Source of the DNA: Trematomus loennbergii
Taxonomy: Eukaryota > Chordata > Actinopteri > Perciformes > Nototheniidae
Length of the DNA stretch: 64,000 nucleotides
Assembly: GCA_012861695.1 (NCBI GenBank)
Contig: JAAOOA010000027.1
Location: 13,692,643 to 13,756,642, forward strand
Reading direction: 5' to 3'
Shown in pieces: positions 50,044 through 64,000 of this stretch. The position numbers were made by a program, and so were the translations under genes. Within the stretch, counting starts at the first letter, position 1; the number at the start of each line of letters is the position of its first letter. Below the pieces are notes generated by a model. It saw only the letters and a program-made list of their open reading frames with translations. It was not told the origin of the DNA and made no database searches.

Positions 50044-53000
50044 AAAAAAACAACAACTCAGGTCTGCTGGATCATTTGCAGATGGAGAGTGAACAGCAAA
50101 ATAGAGTACTTTTATAAGACTCTTGGATCCCTATTCAAATCTTAACACCTCCCCAGGTCTTTGAATAGGGATACAAAATGTACCTGGCCTTGGTGAACTT
50201 CATTCACAATGACTATATCACAGAGAGGTTGCACAAGCCTCCGAGGTTACACTCTGTTCCTGATGTGCTCAGAAAACAGTGAAAAATGTTTCCTCTCTAA
50301 AGCTTTTATCCACATGGACTACTTTCCTCTTTGCCTAAGGTTTCGGCCAGTCTCTCAGGAATGCATGCCAAAGCTATAGCTACTTCAGATAATACTAGGA
50401 CCGGAAATGGACTTTTACAGATCTACATTATTGATCCTCAGGAGGAGAAATTTAGCAATTAACCTATTTGGGACAAAACATCCTAATGTTTTAGCAAAAA
50501 CCTTCAATTTATTTGGTAAAAAACAAGTGTCAGTCTAATTAATATTGAGGATGAATCACAAAATGTATTAAATACATAGTTTTCATGGTGTTACCGTTTT
50601 TTCATTTCTCAAATTGTACATCACAGCACCATACAACACTTTAAAATGAGTGTTCTTCTTACGAGAAATTATCTTCAACCTTTCCTTGTTGCTCTGTTGA
50701 TGTACAGATTATGATTCGTAAAAAGTCCATGCATATCAGTAAGTCTCAATGCTTTTTGCATATTCTAGACAACAGTACTCTCGTTTGAAATAGTGCATTA
50801 TGTCGGATACATCAGTAATCATGTTAATGGCCCCATTCTCAGACATTATAAGACCCCCATTAAAGCTGTCACATCCTACTGCTGCACCCAGATTTATATG
50901 TAATGCATAGTTTATTGTATTTCAATATATTTGTGGACATATTTCATAAAATACTGTTTACTAATGTCTTTAAGGCTATTAGCCAGATTAACTTTAAGAC
51001 ATGTATGCTATTTAACGTCCAATTGATGGTGGTGGTTGACGGATTGTAGTTTAAGGCTTTTTAATGGTTAATAATGAGGATATTTATGTTCTTATTGAGC
51101 CATCTGAACACTGTAACGGCTGTGTGTTAATAAACTAGTGGCTGTCAGGAGAGGGTTAAGCCTTATCAAATATATTATTGTTGGAGTTTTAAGATTCGGT
51201 CCGGACAATGAAATAAATTATCACAACTTAATTACATTGATGTGGTCATTATAATATAATATAATGTTCATATTATCAGGAAACTTTGTGAATAAGTACT
51301 GTATTTGAAGCCAGATTGGACTACTAACAGCTCAGCAGTTGCACACTACAGAGCACTGATGTCTGTGCTAATGTGGATTTAAGCATTCACTACTGTCAGC
51401 AACATCCCGAGATAGCCCATTTGTCTTGAAGTGAGGCCCTCCAGACCCATACAACATCTCTAAGTTAATAATCATTGACTGATGTACTTCATATTGCATG
51501 AAACGCATTTGAACCTGATTATGTCTTCATTTGATTGCGAGCGTTTAGGCCTACAGTATAAAAGTAAATGTGTTTTTCGCTTTTTGAATAGCATTTATAA
51601 ACAAAAAGATGCCGGGCTGCTCAAGGGATGAATGATCAAATCCTTATACATGATAACATTAGAACAAATTGCATTGCAGTATCCTCAATAGTGTAGTGTG
51701 GTGTTCATGTCATTAGTTGTGTCCATGCTTGGATATCACAGAGTTGCACCCAGAGGTCTTTAAGGAGTCATGGGTGCAAAATAGTTAAGATCTAAGGCTC
51801 GAGAAATAAGCTTACTCTCTTAAACTTGAATTACTTGGGGAAGACTCTTGAGTAAGAAAGCCAAATAGCTATAACAATTAAATCATACAGAAGCAAATGC
51901 CAAAGACTGGTGGTTAATTTAATATAATGATTTACTTTATAAAACACCTATTATCAAGGATTACTAAGTATTGTGAGATATTGTGAGAAGAAACTACTGT
52001 TGCTAGGTAGCCTATATTGGTTGCACTCTCAAATCCCAGATCCAAGTTAGGGAGCTGTTTGTGCATCTGTTTGCATTTTAAAATTCATCTCAAGCTGAAA
52101 CATGAAGAAATGTGGATTTTCATATGCTTTGTCTTTAGTCTTGGTTGTCCCAACTCCTATATACAGTAAGAACTGCATGCACAAGTATTTGTGTGTGTAC
52201 AATGGCTAGTGAATAATTCATTTAGACATCAACGCTTGCCAGAGGAATTGCTTCAGGAGTTGCTTCAAGAACAGCAATAGCACAGTTTTTAAGTCTCATC
52301 AGTTAAGCACGCTGCAGTGGTAGGTTAGTCATGTGATGACAAAAGACACGTTTGCCAAGTCTGATATCATTCAAAATCTGCCATTTCTATAAGTCAAAGA
52401 TTACATTTAGTCTCTGAGCTGGGGAAAGTAACCAAGTTTAGAGTTATATAAATCCTGTTTGAAATCAGGTCATCCAGTTTAGCTTCAATCAGAGTTGAGT
52501 TTGAGCTCCTGATTTAAATGACAAACTATATACAAAGCAGGAGTTGGTCAGTTGGTCATATACAGCCGTTGAGGATATGAGGCTTGTTGTGCTTGTGCTC
52601 AACCAGCAGGATGCACTGCAGCCACATCACGCACCAGCTTTAATGTCAGGAAAACGATCAAGCTGAAAAGCACCATTTGAGCGAGTCTAAGATGAATATT
52701 TATGTGTGTGGGAAAATGAATACCATTTTTCACATAAATGAATGTCTGCGCTCAAATTAGAGGTTGGAGAAATGGCTGAGATGATCTTGTTGCTTATTGT
52801 TTAATTGAAGTAAGCTTCTAATTAGCTTGTCTATTATCATCCAACTTATAACAATTCCAGATTTCTTAAACTTTTCAACATGGTGAGAATAGAATATGGC
52901 CCCTAGAATTACACTTAAAGCTACTGCATTATGAATAATTCTAATCTTTGTCCTCTTGTCACAGCTTCACCCACTGTGACCTCCTTTTTAATTCTCATCC

Positions 53001-56000
53001 TGCTCAACATTAATTTAGCTTAAAGCAAAATCTCTGAATTAATATCCCTTCATTCCTTTTTCTTACTGTGTCGCCCTCATTACATGCTATGTAAGTGCTG
53101 GGTGTCTTACCTTTCACTAAGCAAATGGAAGTTCACTGTGCTACATCTGCAGCACATTTCTTTCACTTTTATTCTGAATACTGTGCCGGCTGACTCAGAC
53201 AAATTACTATATATAATGGAGTTGTGCATTGAGCATTGGGGCACTGAATGGACTCCCCGTGGTTTTCATAAGAGTATAATTCCTCTGCTTGTGTCTGCAC
53301 TGCAGGCTGTAGGCAGCTCTGATTGTGGCCATACTGCGCGGCTGCCAGTGTGAATGAATTGTTTCCAGAGTGATGTCCTGCACAAAGAGCTTACCTGGGA
53401 ACAAAGTACGACAGATTTCGTTGCGCTGCATCTGCGCCAGGAATTCCGCCTCTGGACCACAAACACTGGCACAACGTTAAGGCGTTTTCTGGCACGTCTG
53501 TCGTCCACATGCAGCAGAAGTGGCGCTGCTGTTGATTGATAAATTCTGACCCGTGGGCGATCAACACTCACCCTCTCACCCTCCAACCCTCTATATACAG
53601 TATATTCTAAACACCTGTCAGCCAGCAGCTCCCATTCTGTCACCTCCTTCTCCTCCACTCTCTTTCTTTCCACCTGCCTTTGAATTATTAAGCTCTTTCT
53701 GGGGACCAGTTCCTCTCATCAGATGTGTAGGCCATCAAGCTTGCTTCACCGCTCCTTCACCCGTAGCTGCAGCCGCCCCCATGTTGCCTCATGACATTGA
53801 GGAAATCACTCACATGTCCCTCACTTACTTCTCACTCACTTTACCACTTGCTCCCTCTCAATCTTTTTTCATGCTCCTGCCCTCCTAACCCCTACTTTAA
53901 TTCCATCCCTTTTACCCTCGCAATTTCTATTCCTCCTTTTTCTGCAATGTTCCTCCCTCCTTTTTCCCTCCATCCCCTGCTCTGTTTTTCTGTAATGACA
54001 CGGCCCACTGCTGGGTGTCACTGAGTTGATGGAGGGAAAAAAATGGAGGACTGAGGCAGGGGAGGGGCTTGACAGGAGGGTGTGAGTGTGTGAGTGTGTG
54101 AATGAATGTATGTGTGGACATGTGGGTATTAGGGACGGGGAGAGAGAGACAGACAGACGAGGAGCGACAGACATTATGCCTGCGGGTATGTCTTGTGTTA
54201 AATGCTTCATTTTGGTGAAAACACACTTGGCAGTTAGTGCGCCACCCCTTGCAATAAAGCCATACAGCCTGGTGCTTGTGACTCTTTTAATGGCGTTCCA
54301 TTATATCTCCCAAAGGACCTCTTTCTCTACACACAGTGTCAATTTCCATTGTCTTGTGCAATCTTGTGCCACCTGAATCAAAGTGCATTGTCTGGCACTA
54401 CCTATAGACATAGAAAATCTGTAGTGTAGTGATTCAAGTGTTTGCAGTACTGCATCTCATGTTTACTTTGCAAGCGACTGCCAAATCACCACCTTTACCT
54501 GGCTGTGGAAGAAGAGCATAGTTCTCTTTGTCGAAAGAAAGCGACAATTCTATTCCCTTTCCCTGCCTTGTTGTTCTAAACTCATTTTGTGCCACAGAAA
54601 GCGCTAAAGCGAAACCTTAAGGATCTCTTTTAAAAGCTAAGGTAGCAGCATTAGTGATCTAAAACCTAATCAGGGAGACATGTCAGCAGGGTGCAATTGC
54701 AACATTATGAGATCCGATAAGACTTTACTGTTTAATACAATGATTTTCACGTGTCATCTCCTTTATCGCTCAGGTTAGTCAATAGAATTGATTCAAACAG
54801 CAGCACTAAACTGGAAAAAATAAATCCTCAATTCAGTGGCAAACATATTTCACAGTGACAGTAGCAAACATCTCAACCCCACACTGCACCAATACAAATG
54901 CATGCTCACACAATTACTAAACAGGGATTTGGGGATTGGGGGTTTGGAGGTATTTATGTGCGTAGGATTTGGACTGTGAATTTGGGTGTGAATTCTGTTT
55001 GAGGAAAAGACAGATGTGTGCTCAGCCACCAAGACAGTCAATTCAGCGGGAAATGCTTTTGGAAAGCCCCCACAGCTATTCAAATAGATTAACGGGAATA
55101 AACAGCCAAACAAAGCGCAATAAAACACTGACAGTGGATGGTGGCCAACTGACCTTTGGCAACAATTGATTTATGTTTTATTGGCTGTATGTAGTGTATG
55201 GGAAGTTAGGAGGTTTGCAAAAGAAAAATAAAGAATAGATGTGTGCGTGTTTCTGTGTGTAGGATTAGGGTTGAGAGAGGTTTCTGGCATGAGTGGGTGG
55301 TAAAAATGCCCCAACTCTTGTGATACGTGATGATCTGAGGAGGAAGTGGGAAGTAGCTGATCCGGTCCATGTTATTAGTCAAGCTCTGTTAGACCATGTA
55401 ATAGCCTCACAGCGCAACAGGGAGTCGCTGTTCCAAGAGCCTACTCTGCCCAGTATGACATCCTGATATTGAAGATATTCGTAACGGTGCTAAAGCAGAA
55501 CCCGCTGGATTGCTGTGTACAGGTTTGTGTGTGTGTGTGCATGTGTGTGTGTGGGGCTAGCTCCTCAGAGTGTTTGCATAAGTGCTGATTCTGCTCTTCC
55601 AAACCCTTCAACTCTGCATTTTTTTCACAGACTTTCCCCCCTCTGCCTTGCCCTCATCTCCTCTCCTCTCTTCATTGCCACACAGCTTGCCTCCTCGCCC
55701 TTTGCCTCAATTCGTCACACATACCTTTTCATTACCCCTTCAGCCTTTTCTGACACTGCAACAAAACAGAAAAATACAACCTACACAAACTCCTCCCTTC
55801 GCAGAGACTTAGCGTTGACATGAGATGGTGGACGTCAAGCAATATTCTACTCTGTAAAAGTCAAAGCTTGACATTTATGAGACTTTGCTGATGTTGAAGG
55901 TAACGAGTGTTTGAGGTATGAGAGTGGAAGCAGGCGATAAGAGAGAGGGGGACATCAGAGCCACGTGTGAGGCCATTACTTAAGGTGAGAAAAAGAACAT

Positions 56001-56415
56001 GTTAAGATTGACAGACTCTTATAAAATAAAAGTCATACAGTTCTGGGCTGCATGAAGTGTAAGTAGGTCTGTATTTTATATGAGAAATACAGGCAGATTG
56101 TTTTTATGAGTCACTCTAGGTCTATAGTATGGAGCTCAGTAGTTGATCTTCTATCTCTGGAGGGCCTTCACCTGTTTCCTGTACTTCAGATAGCAAGAGG
56201 CTGCCAAGTAGCAGAGAAGAATTACTCCTTTTAGAGATTACACAGGAAGTATATCTATCTATGGATCTTAAAAGGAGCAATATGCAGTTTAATCACAGAC
56301 ACTTAAAACTGCTCCTGCTACTGGGCTGGTTTTTCAACTTTTTAAATTGCTTAACTGGAGAGAACATTTTTGGAACGGGCTTCCTGTATGTACACAAAGA
56401 AGCTTAGTAACAAAT

Positions 56416-56530
<115 letters not shown>

Positions 56531-59500
56531 GTCCACACTCTACAGTGTGTGCATGCTCATGCAACCATACAGCATATTTAGCTAAGTAATAAAGCAGCAT
56601 TGTTTAAAGAGAGAAAATACAGCAAATGAATCAATATACAGCCCCCATGCCAGGGCATTTTATGTGGCATCTGTTTTCCATTCTTTTGCTCGGCACAAAG
56701 AGCTGGCCGGGTGCCGCGCCTCTGTGGCCAATCTCTCTCAGCCAGGGTTGAGGTATGCAATCTGCATTGGACTTCATCTTATTTGAGCTTACACCAGCCT
56801 GGCTGTACATGCCTTTGCCTTTTCCCAGGAGTTGGGATGTACATGTATCAGAATGGGTGCAGAACAAAGAGAAAAAGCAACTATTGAGCTCGACAGGAGA
56901 GCTGTAATGCACTTTACAGTGAGCTGGTGCAGTGTGGTATCATTTCCTGTGTCCTCTTCTGCCAACATTACACTTCCTCTGTTGTTCTAACCTAGTCTTT
57001 CTCTCCTGTTTCTCTCCCTGCCTGCACCCCTCTTTCCCTCTTTTCCCGAGATTATTTGTCTCCCATCTCTCTTGTATCTCGCTCTCTCTCTTTTCCCTCT
57101 CATTCTTAGATATCGTAGTACCACTGGGATCTCATTAAGCTCTAACTTCAAATAAATAAAACAAACTGCAGAGACAAAATGCGAGATCTATATATTATAA
57201 AAAACTGGGTTGTAACGAGTTTTCCTTTTTCCTGTTTTGACACCTTTCTCCCCTCTCTTCACCGTCTTTGTCTCACTGGTTGCCTCTGTCAATTCAATTA
57301 ATTTCAAACAGGCTTTATTGGCATGACTGAGGCATTCTGATGGTGCCAAAGCTTCACAGAAAAAGAGGAAACATGCTGCATTATATCTGCCTCTCCATGT
57401 CTTTCTCGCTTCGCAGCCTTAGCGCTTCTCCGTCTCTCCCTGCCAGTGTGCAATCACTGCAGCCAAAAGAAAGCAAACTCTATCTCCTTCCTCCTTTGCC
57501 CCTCATCTTCAGCTGCTCCTCTGTTTGGATACGTTTTCCTGTTATTGTCCATCAGTAAGAAACCTCAAACTGAGATTTTCTATTTGTCTTTCACATTAGA
57601 GATGAAAATATGGCAGTATGGATGGTTTGGAAGCTGTTTCAACATCTTTGCTTGATTCTCTTCTAGTTACCCCTTGGGTACCTCACTGGCCTTTTTCCTT
57701 TTCTCTCTCTGTTTGTCCAGTGTGGTGTGTGTGTGTGTGTGCGCACAGTAGGAAGGTTGGGTATTTCACCATCTTCTGCGGTCTTCAGTCCCAGCTTATC
57801 TTTTGTGACTGGATTTTCTTGTCCTGGGGCAATGAGCGAGTTGAAGCAGATGCAGGGGCTTCTTTCGTACAAATGTAGAGGCCGGTACATGGAGGCTTGA
57901 CCCGCTGTTGTTAAGGTGGACTTTGTAAACACACAGATGACTGGAAATGAACTGGGCCATGATGACAGCGGTGTGGGTCACGGAGACAAGCTGAGTACCC
58001 TGGGAAAATATCGTATTATTTTAATCGATCAACCTCAGAGGGTGAGTACCACCAAAGATCTGCCAGTGGAGTGAGTGACTAGTGCCTGGTGCTCCAAGGA
58101 CTTCCTCTGAGATCAAGAAGTTGCTGATGTCGATTGAGGAAAGAGGGAGGGAGAGAGAGGGGAAACGAAGCAATGGGGGGAAGCCAAAGAGAATAAATAG
58201 AAGGATAAAAGAAATCTTGATTTTGTCTGGGAGAGTATTGATTTTTTCCTCTGGGTTGGCCATGTGCGCACAGCCTGTTATTAGTTTAGAAACAAAAAAA
58301 CGTTGAGTGTGGAGAGAGTTGGCGGTGTGTGTGTGTGTGTGAGCTGTCCGGCTGCACTGTTTGCATGTGTTTTTGTTCTGTTCTGAGAGTTTATGTTGCC
58401 TGAGTGGCATAACGTGTGTATGTGGTGTGTGGATTTGTGCAATGTGAGTGTGTGTACAGAAGCCTGGTTATTGGACTGGTGTATGGGCCTGTGTGGTTTC
58501 CGAGCCCTGGCTGGTTGGAGATGTTGGGATTAGCGGGAGATTAGAGCAGTGATTACACAATGTCTTCGCTCTAATGATCCCAACTGTTTGTTCATCTTAT
58601 CAGCCGCGCAGCACTGGATTCCACAACTGCCGCTGATATGAGATAACACATGCATTTTTCCCCTACATTCCCCCAACTCAGACCACCCCACCGCGCCAGT
58701 CAAAAGAGAAGTGACCCGGGCAGAGTGGGCAAACAAAGCCTCAGGGAAAGGGAGAGAGAGGATGGACATGTACTGTGGGAAATTCATAGACGGAGAGGGT
58801 GACTCAGGGCTGACCCTTCGAGTCCACAGAAGCATTAGCCAGAGTGCTCATTGTTCACTGAGACAATACACTGACCCCCCGGAGAGCCCTCGGTCTGCAG
58901 CGCAATATACCCACAGAGCCGCAGCATATTACACAGGGAGCACTGGGTGGAAACAGCGATAAGGTGTTCCAATACTCTGGTACACTATATGGTGTAAGTG
59001 TATATTTTCTGGCTGTTGGGGAAAAGTATGAGGTTATTAGTGTGTGTGTGTGTGTGTGAGTGTGTACATAATTCTCTGTAGAAGCAGAAGGTTGTAGTTG
59101 GTTTCAGTCAGCGCGCTGGCCTATGAAATAAAGGAGTTTTTAATAAAGTAAGGATGCGCAGATTTGTGTGCTTAAGTGTGTTTGCCTAAATATGACTCTG
59201 TGCATGAGAGAGTACAGTATATGTGTGTATCAGCATGTGTGTGTGCTCTTCTCTCCATGCCTGCATGCCACTCTGATCTCCCCATTACAAGGTCGATTAA
59301 GCCACTAATCCCCAAAATACACGCGTCCAACAGCACGACACTGAAAAAAAAAAAAAACTCTCCCAAGGAAGAAATAGCTGAATTTTTCCTTCTCTGTTGC
59401 TTGGAGCTTAAGCCACACACCAGTGCAGCGTGCTACAGAGCATGAGCACGGAAATGTGTTTTACCTCCATAACCACACAGGCAGGGGATTAACAGGCACC

Positions 59501-62040
59501 CTAAACCCTGGAAAGGCAACTACTTTTACACTTCTATAACCTCAGAAGGAAAAAAAGAAAACAGCCACGGTGACGCAGCAGGACTGAATGATATGCTTAT
59601 TAGGTTTCATTCATGTTGACTGAAATTCACAAGTTATTAAGCTTTCGGGCTAGATTTGTTCTGGACTGTCTTATATGTTGGAGCAAACAGATGAAAAAGA
59701 TAACAAAAAGTAAATGGAATGAGGATAAAAATCATATTTCTCACTAACATAGGCTAGTCCACATACCCCATGCTTTTCCAAAAATCTTGTCCTCATGACT
59801 GCATACTGAAGACCAGTAGTTACCGTAGCTCGTTGCTTATCAATCCCTGTTGTCCTGCCGTGCTCACTGGATCAGGTGTGGAGGAATCTGCATAACCTTT
59901 AATTAGAGCGCCGGTGTTCGGACCCTATGCTCCGTCAGGGAGATGAACCAGAGCAGAGTACCAGGGGCCATCGGAGCCGTTTACCATACTGCCTAATTTG
60001 GCCTCATTCACGTGAAGATATGCTTTAGCCCTTTTCATACTCCAGTATGCCTCATCTATCCCTGTCAGTAAGGCTCATTTAGATGTTGAAGCTTAAGTCT
60101 TACAGATGAGTTGGATTTTCTAGAGAAAACATGATTTGGGTTTGTATCATCTTTTTTGTTTGTTCAGGTGTTATGTGACATGACATCCATTTTATTTCAA
60201 TTGTACTGCTTTTACTAGATTAGGATTTTTTTTTCCATTGCTTTGTGTAAGAACAAACCAACACAGCGCCTTTATAGTGTTAGTGGTACTAACTTTAATT
60301 AATATTGAATTGTTTTTGTCAGGTGTGATGCTCTTGTGTCACCACACATGCTCAAGTGTAGAATATTATGCACACTGACAACTGTTGTATTTATTGTCAG
60401 GAATGTTGTTAGCATTCTGTTTTCATAAAACAATGCCAGCTTGCTAACCTGAATGACCTCAATTGTTTGTGTAAGAAACAGCTGGTCTTGCTCAATGAGG
60501 AGTTACTGTAAATACACAGAGAACAATATTACCGGAGGGAATCATTTCACTACAACCAATCATGATAAATCCACTATGGTATATAGCCTAAAACCCTATG
60601 TTACACTATTATCCATCAGAGTGATTCTCATATTCTCTCTGCAAGCCACATTCTGAGTGACTTTTTAGAATTGAGCCTTTAGAGATTGAGTTTTTATTTC
60701 AGTGTTGGACAAAAGGATAAATGAAAAAAGGTTTTGCAAGGCATTGAATGAATAGTTTTTTTATTATAGCTCTTAATTTTAATACTATATTATGTTTTTA
60801 AGTGGTTGCAAAATACTTTTAAGAACAATTAAGGATGTTAAGGGTGTATTCTAAAAAGCAAAACGGATTGGTTGAAACTACATTGTTAGAAAAAGGTTGT
60901 GTGCATATCCACAGTTTGATGTTTTTGTTGCCTCCTTGCTCTAGAAATCCTCTGTTGTCCAATAACTACTACCAGAGCAGAACATATCGCTTTATCTCCC
61001 GCTCCACCACCCACCACTCACACTGTTAGAATAAGCAAAATGGAATATTTATCTTTATAAATTACTATATTTATTGGGTTTGAACCTGATATTCTTTTAC
61101 AGTTACAGATGAAGATGAGGGTTACAATAATATTATAAGTATTAAACTATTTAGAATTCCAGTGCAGGCTGACTAGGATTTTTTCTGACTTGTGTCAGCC
61201 TAACATTTCCAATAACCTAAGAGCATTGTTAAGTCGACATTCTTTTAACAAAGATAGATGTGATTATTTCGGAAATTCACAACATTTTTCATCAAACAAA
61301 AACAGCTTCAATCCATATTTGTTAGTGTTTTATCTTTTTAAAAACAACATCTTTACTGTGGTCTAAAATTGGTTTGCTTTCCTGCTTGCATTGTCAGATA
61401 AGAGGGCCCATCCACTGATTTAACTGATCCATCCATCTAAACATCTCCCGCGTGTTGCTATCACATTTTGAAGCATATGGCCAGTGCCCAACCTGCCATA
61501 TTTGACGGCTAGGGAGTCAAAACTGTCTGGAAAGAACACCCCATTGTGATCAACATGGTCAGAGTAATTTACTGGTTTTGTGTTGGGAAGAGTTGGTTAT
61601 ACATGCTTTAACAACCGTCCCCTCCATGTCCATCACCAGTGAATTGTCTGTTGTAGGTTCCCGTGGTGACTGCTGTAATACTTGGCTCCTATCGCAGCTG
61701 GTGGTCTCTCAGCTTGCCTGCGCGGTATAGATCTGTTCTGCTCTCCAAGGGATCCAGTTAACATGGCTGACCTCTATCTCTGCAGGTTGTGTGCTCTTAG
61801 AGATTTTTGTCTGGGATTCTGTCTCAGGCTGACGTCTATTGCGCCACCAGGAGCCGCCCATGAGAGCCACTGCATGACCCCAGCCTAATTGAATTTTCAT
61901 AAATCAGAGTTCTTCTTTCTGGCCTCTAATTTGTGCATTACTGAATCCTGAGGTTGCTGGAAACAGCTTCTTACACATAAACTATATCCCGTTATCATAT
62001 ACTTTTATATTGTAACTGTTAATCATAATGGCAAAACACA

Positions 62041-62260
62041 GATTTTCCAGTTTTTTATACATTAAAACTAAACATATGGATGGTAATGAAACTAATTAGC
62101 ATCTGGCTTAGGTAATTAGTATGAAGCAATGCAAGTGCAGACAGTTCATTTGTCCTGCTTACTTATGGCCTATGAATGCGTAATTAGCCATGTAAGGCCA
62201 CAGGTGATGTATTGTCGCTGTACAGCACAATCATTAATAATGGATGTGCGTCAACTCTTC
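62041..62260. promoter_or_regulatory. Candidate enhancer with clustered homeodomain sites
   Basis: Three exact TAATTAG motifs occur within 95 bp (62093-62099, 62113-62119 and 62181-62187), plus CATTAATAATGG near 62232, in sequence that is not simple repeat. Such clusters are frequent in conserved developmental enhancers. The motifs are short and the call is inference only. Confidence 0.3.
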
Positions 62261-64000
62261 TAAAATTCTCACAAACTGCAGAGTGAGAAAATCCACCAGA
62301 GATTTAGACGCATTCAAATAAAATTGCGTGTAAATTATCCAACTCATCTCACAAAAATAGACCTCAATATAATTATTTCTTCTTTTAATCCCCCTTATAT
62401 AACGATTTAAATCTGGTGTGACTTTGCTCCATTTTAAATAAAAGGGCTCGCTGACTCAAAGGGCTAATGTTAGCAGTATTTATTATGGTAATAGTATGTT
62501 TAAAGTGTTAGATGTATCCCCATCAGTGTTTGATTTAAGCTAAATACCTGGTTTATCCTTGATTATCTTCTAATGAGAAAATAATTAGTGTTTTCAAAAA
62601 CACAACACCAGAGCACAAGGTTCCTCAATTATAATTTCCCAGTTGGCTGTGAGAACCTCAAAAACCCTCCTTATAACAATTTATCTACACCATCAAACCC
62701 ACAACTACACACAGTTAGTAAATAAACAAAAAAGAGAAGCATTGTAATGGTACTCACTGTCACAGATTGTTTCTATTCAGATGCAGTTTATTCAAACACT
62801 TCACTGCAGTGTTTTTCTTCTCCATGCTGTCTTAAGAAATCTCCAGAGTCCAGTGTCGCCTGTGGGTGTATGAGTATATATATCGTTTTGTGTTTGTTGA
62901 GTATTATTATATATTGCCGTGTAATTATGAAGCTCACTTTGCAGAATGATGCTGCTGCTCCAGGTGACCAATCAATTAGTAATGAGAGACCCAGAGACCT
63001 GTAAGAGATTGACTGCAACCCACAACCCCCGCATCTCATTCAGGTCCTAATCACAGTGGTCCCGCAGGATCCCATGATGCATGCCTGGAAATGTTTGAGC
63101 CTGTTGGACTCAACAGTGCTGTGTCCAGACCGCATCCTTCTTTCCCCGCCTTGCTGTCCCTTCCTTCCTCCTCCTCGACAGCCTGATGGAAGTGGAAGGA
63201 TGGAATTGAAGCCAAGAGCTGGACTGTAGTATACCTAAAGGGCAAAGTGGTTCTATAAATGGAGAAGAGAAACAGCTCATGAATAGCATCTTAACCTGCG
63301 AGCAAAGTCTGCAGGTTAAAATGTCCACTTTCAATTGGTCAGTGTCAAAATGAGAATGGTAGAGAGATTCAATGAAATCCTTAATGAAAACCATTGGTAT
63401 CTACAGAGAACCAAATTAAGTCAAGGCCACTGCTTAATTGCATTTTCTAAAGCCTTTCATTTGATTGGTATATTTTGTCTTCTTGAAGCAGCTTGTGGAT
63501 AGACTAAATGCTGTTCTGTCCTGTGTCAAGTCTTATGTATGATTAATATTCATTGCTGGTTCTCTTCCACATTTAATCATTCTGGTCGCTATGAATGTTT
63601 GGCCTTGGCACACCCACACGTAGCAAACCTCAACGGTCCAGTCAAGCCATTGTGGGATTTCCATTCAACTATTTAATAACCTCAATATAGATTTGAAACA
63701 CCAAGATAAAGTATGTCACTGTCATTGCTGTCAGCTCCAAAGTCCCCAATTTTGCCACTAATGGGATTTATTTGAAAGGATAAGGAGAGCATGTGGGAGG
63801 AAATGTGTTGTTGTTAGACTACATTATTCAATGTAAAATGTTATTTTTGGTTAATTTAATCATGATTATGTGGAGCACATCTATACTGAAAATGTTACCA
63901 CAGTAACAGCAGATAACTGTTGAGTGGTGAGAAATAAAGAGATAAGTGTGGAGGCAGAGAAAGACAGTGTAAAAGTTGCTTTAAGTGCCCAGGAAAAATC

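Overview
The window is vertebrate nuclear DNA, almost certainly from a teleost fish. Genes carry GT-AG introns, and the families (VAC14, a TRIM with RING/B-box/coiled-coil/PRY-SPRY, SLC27A1, PTGER1 and a CD97-type adhesion GPCR) are typical vertebrate genes. The repeats (L2-like LINE end, hAT elements, THAP-encoding TIR elements, CA and CT microsatellites) are of fish type. Ptger1 and an ADGRE5-type receptor are also neighbours on human chromosome 19p13, with SLC27A1 further along the same arm (from memory), so 11-29 kb looks like an old conserved block.

Layout. 1-136: the 5' coding end of a minus-strand gene, divergent from 511-2874, a full-length but intronless Vac14 frame with two small frameshifts. 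4.5-4.9 kb: a lone RING/B-box exon. 7.1-10.6 kb: a complete six-exon TRIM gene whose first intron holds an L2-type LINE 3' end. 11.7-16.2 kb (minus): slc27a1 in 12 coding exons. 17.2-18.4 kb (minus): ptger1 in two coding exons. 22.0-29.3 kb (minus): an adhesion GPCR in 20 coding exons, 852 aa by exon arithmetic, with five EGF modules, one made by a recent tandem duplication. 29.3-34.5 kb: no gene seen. 35.1-49.2 kb: a transposon island. Two THAP-fragment elements lie in inverted orientation, then a 6.1-kb hAT element with a perfect 8-bp target duplication, itself split by a second THAP element (9-bp flanking repeat) and by another hAT-like element, then a third THAP unit and further hAT-like inverted repeats. 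49.2-64 kb: a gene-poor stretch with microsatellites and segments that look like conserved regulatory DNA.

The genes do not form a pathway. Vac14 scaffolds PI(3,5)P2 synthesis, the TRIM is a probable ubiquitin ligase, Slc27a1 imports and activates fatty acids, and Ptger1 and the CD97-like protein are cell-surface receptors. Vac14, slc27a1, ptger1 and one THAP fragment each carry small indels, mostly at mononucleotide runs, in otherwise well conserved frames. This points to residual sequence error at least as much as to gene decay, so the three host genes should be treated as probably intact until the bases are rechecked.
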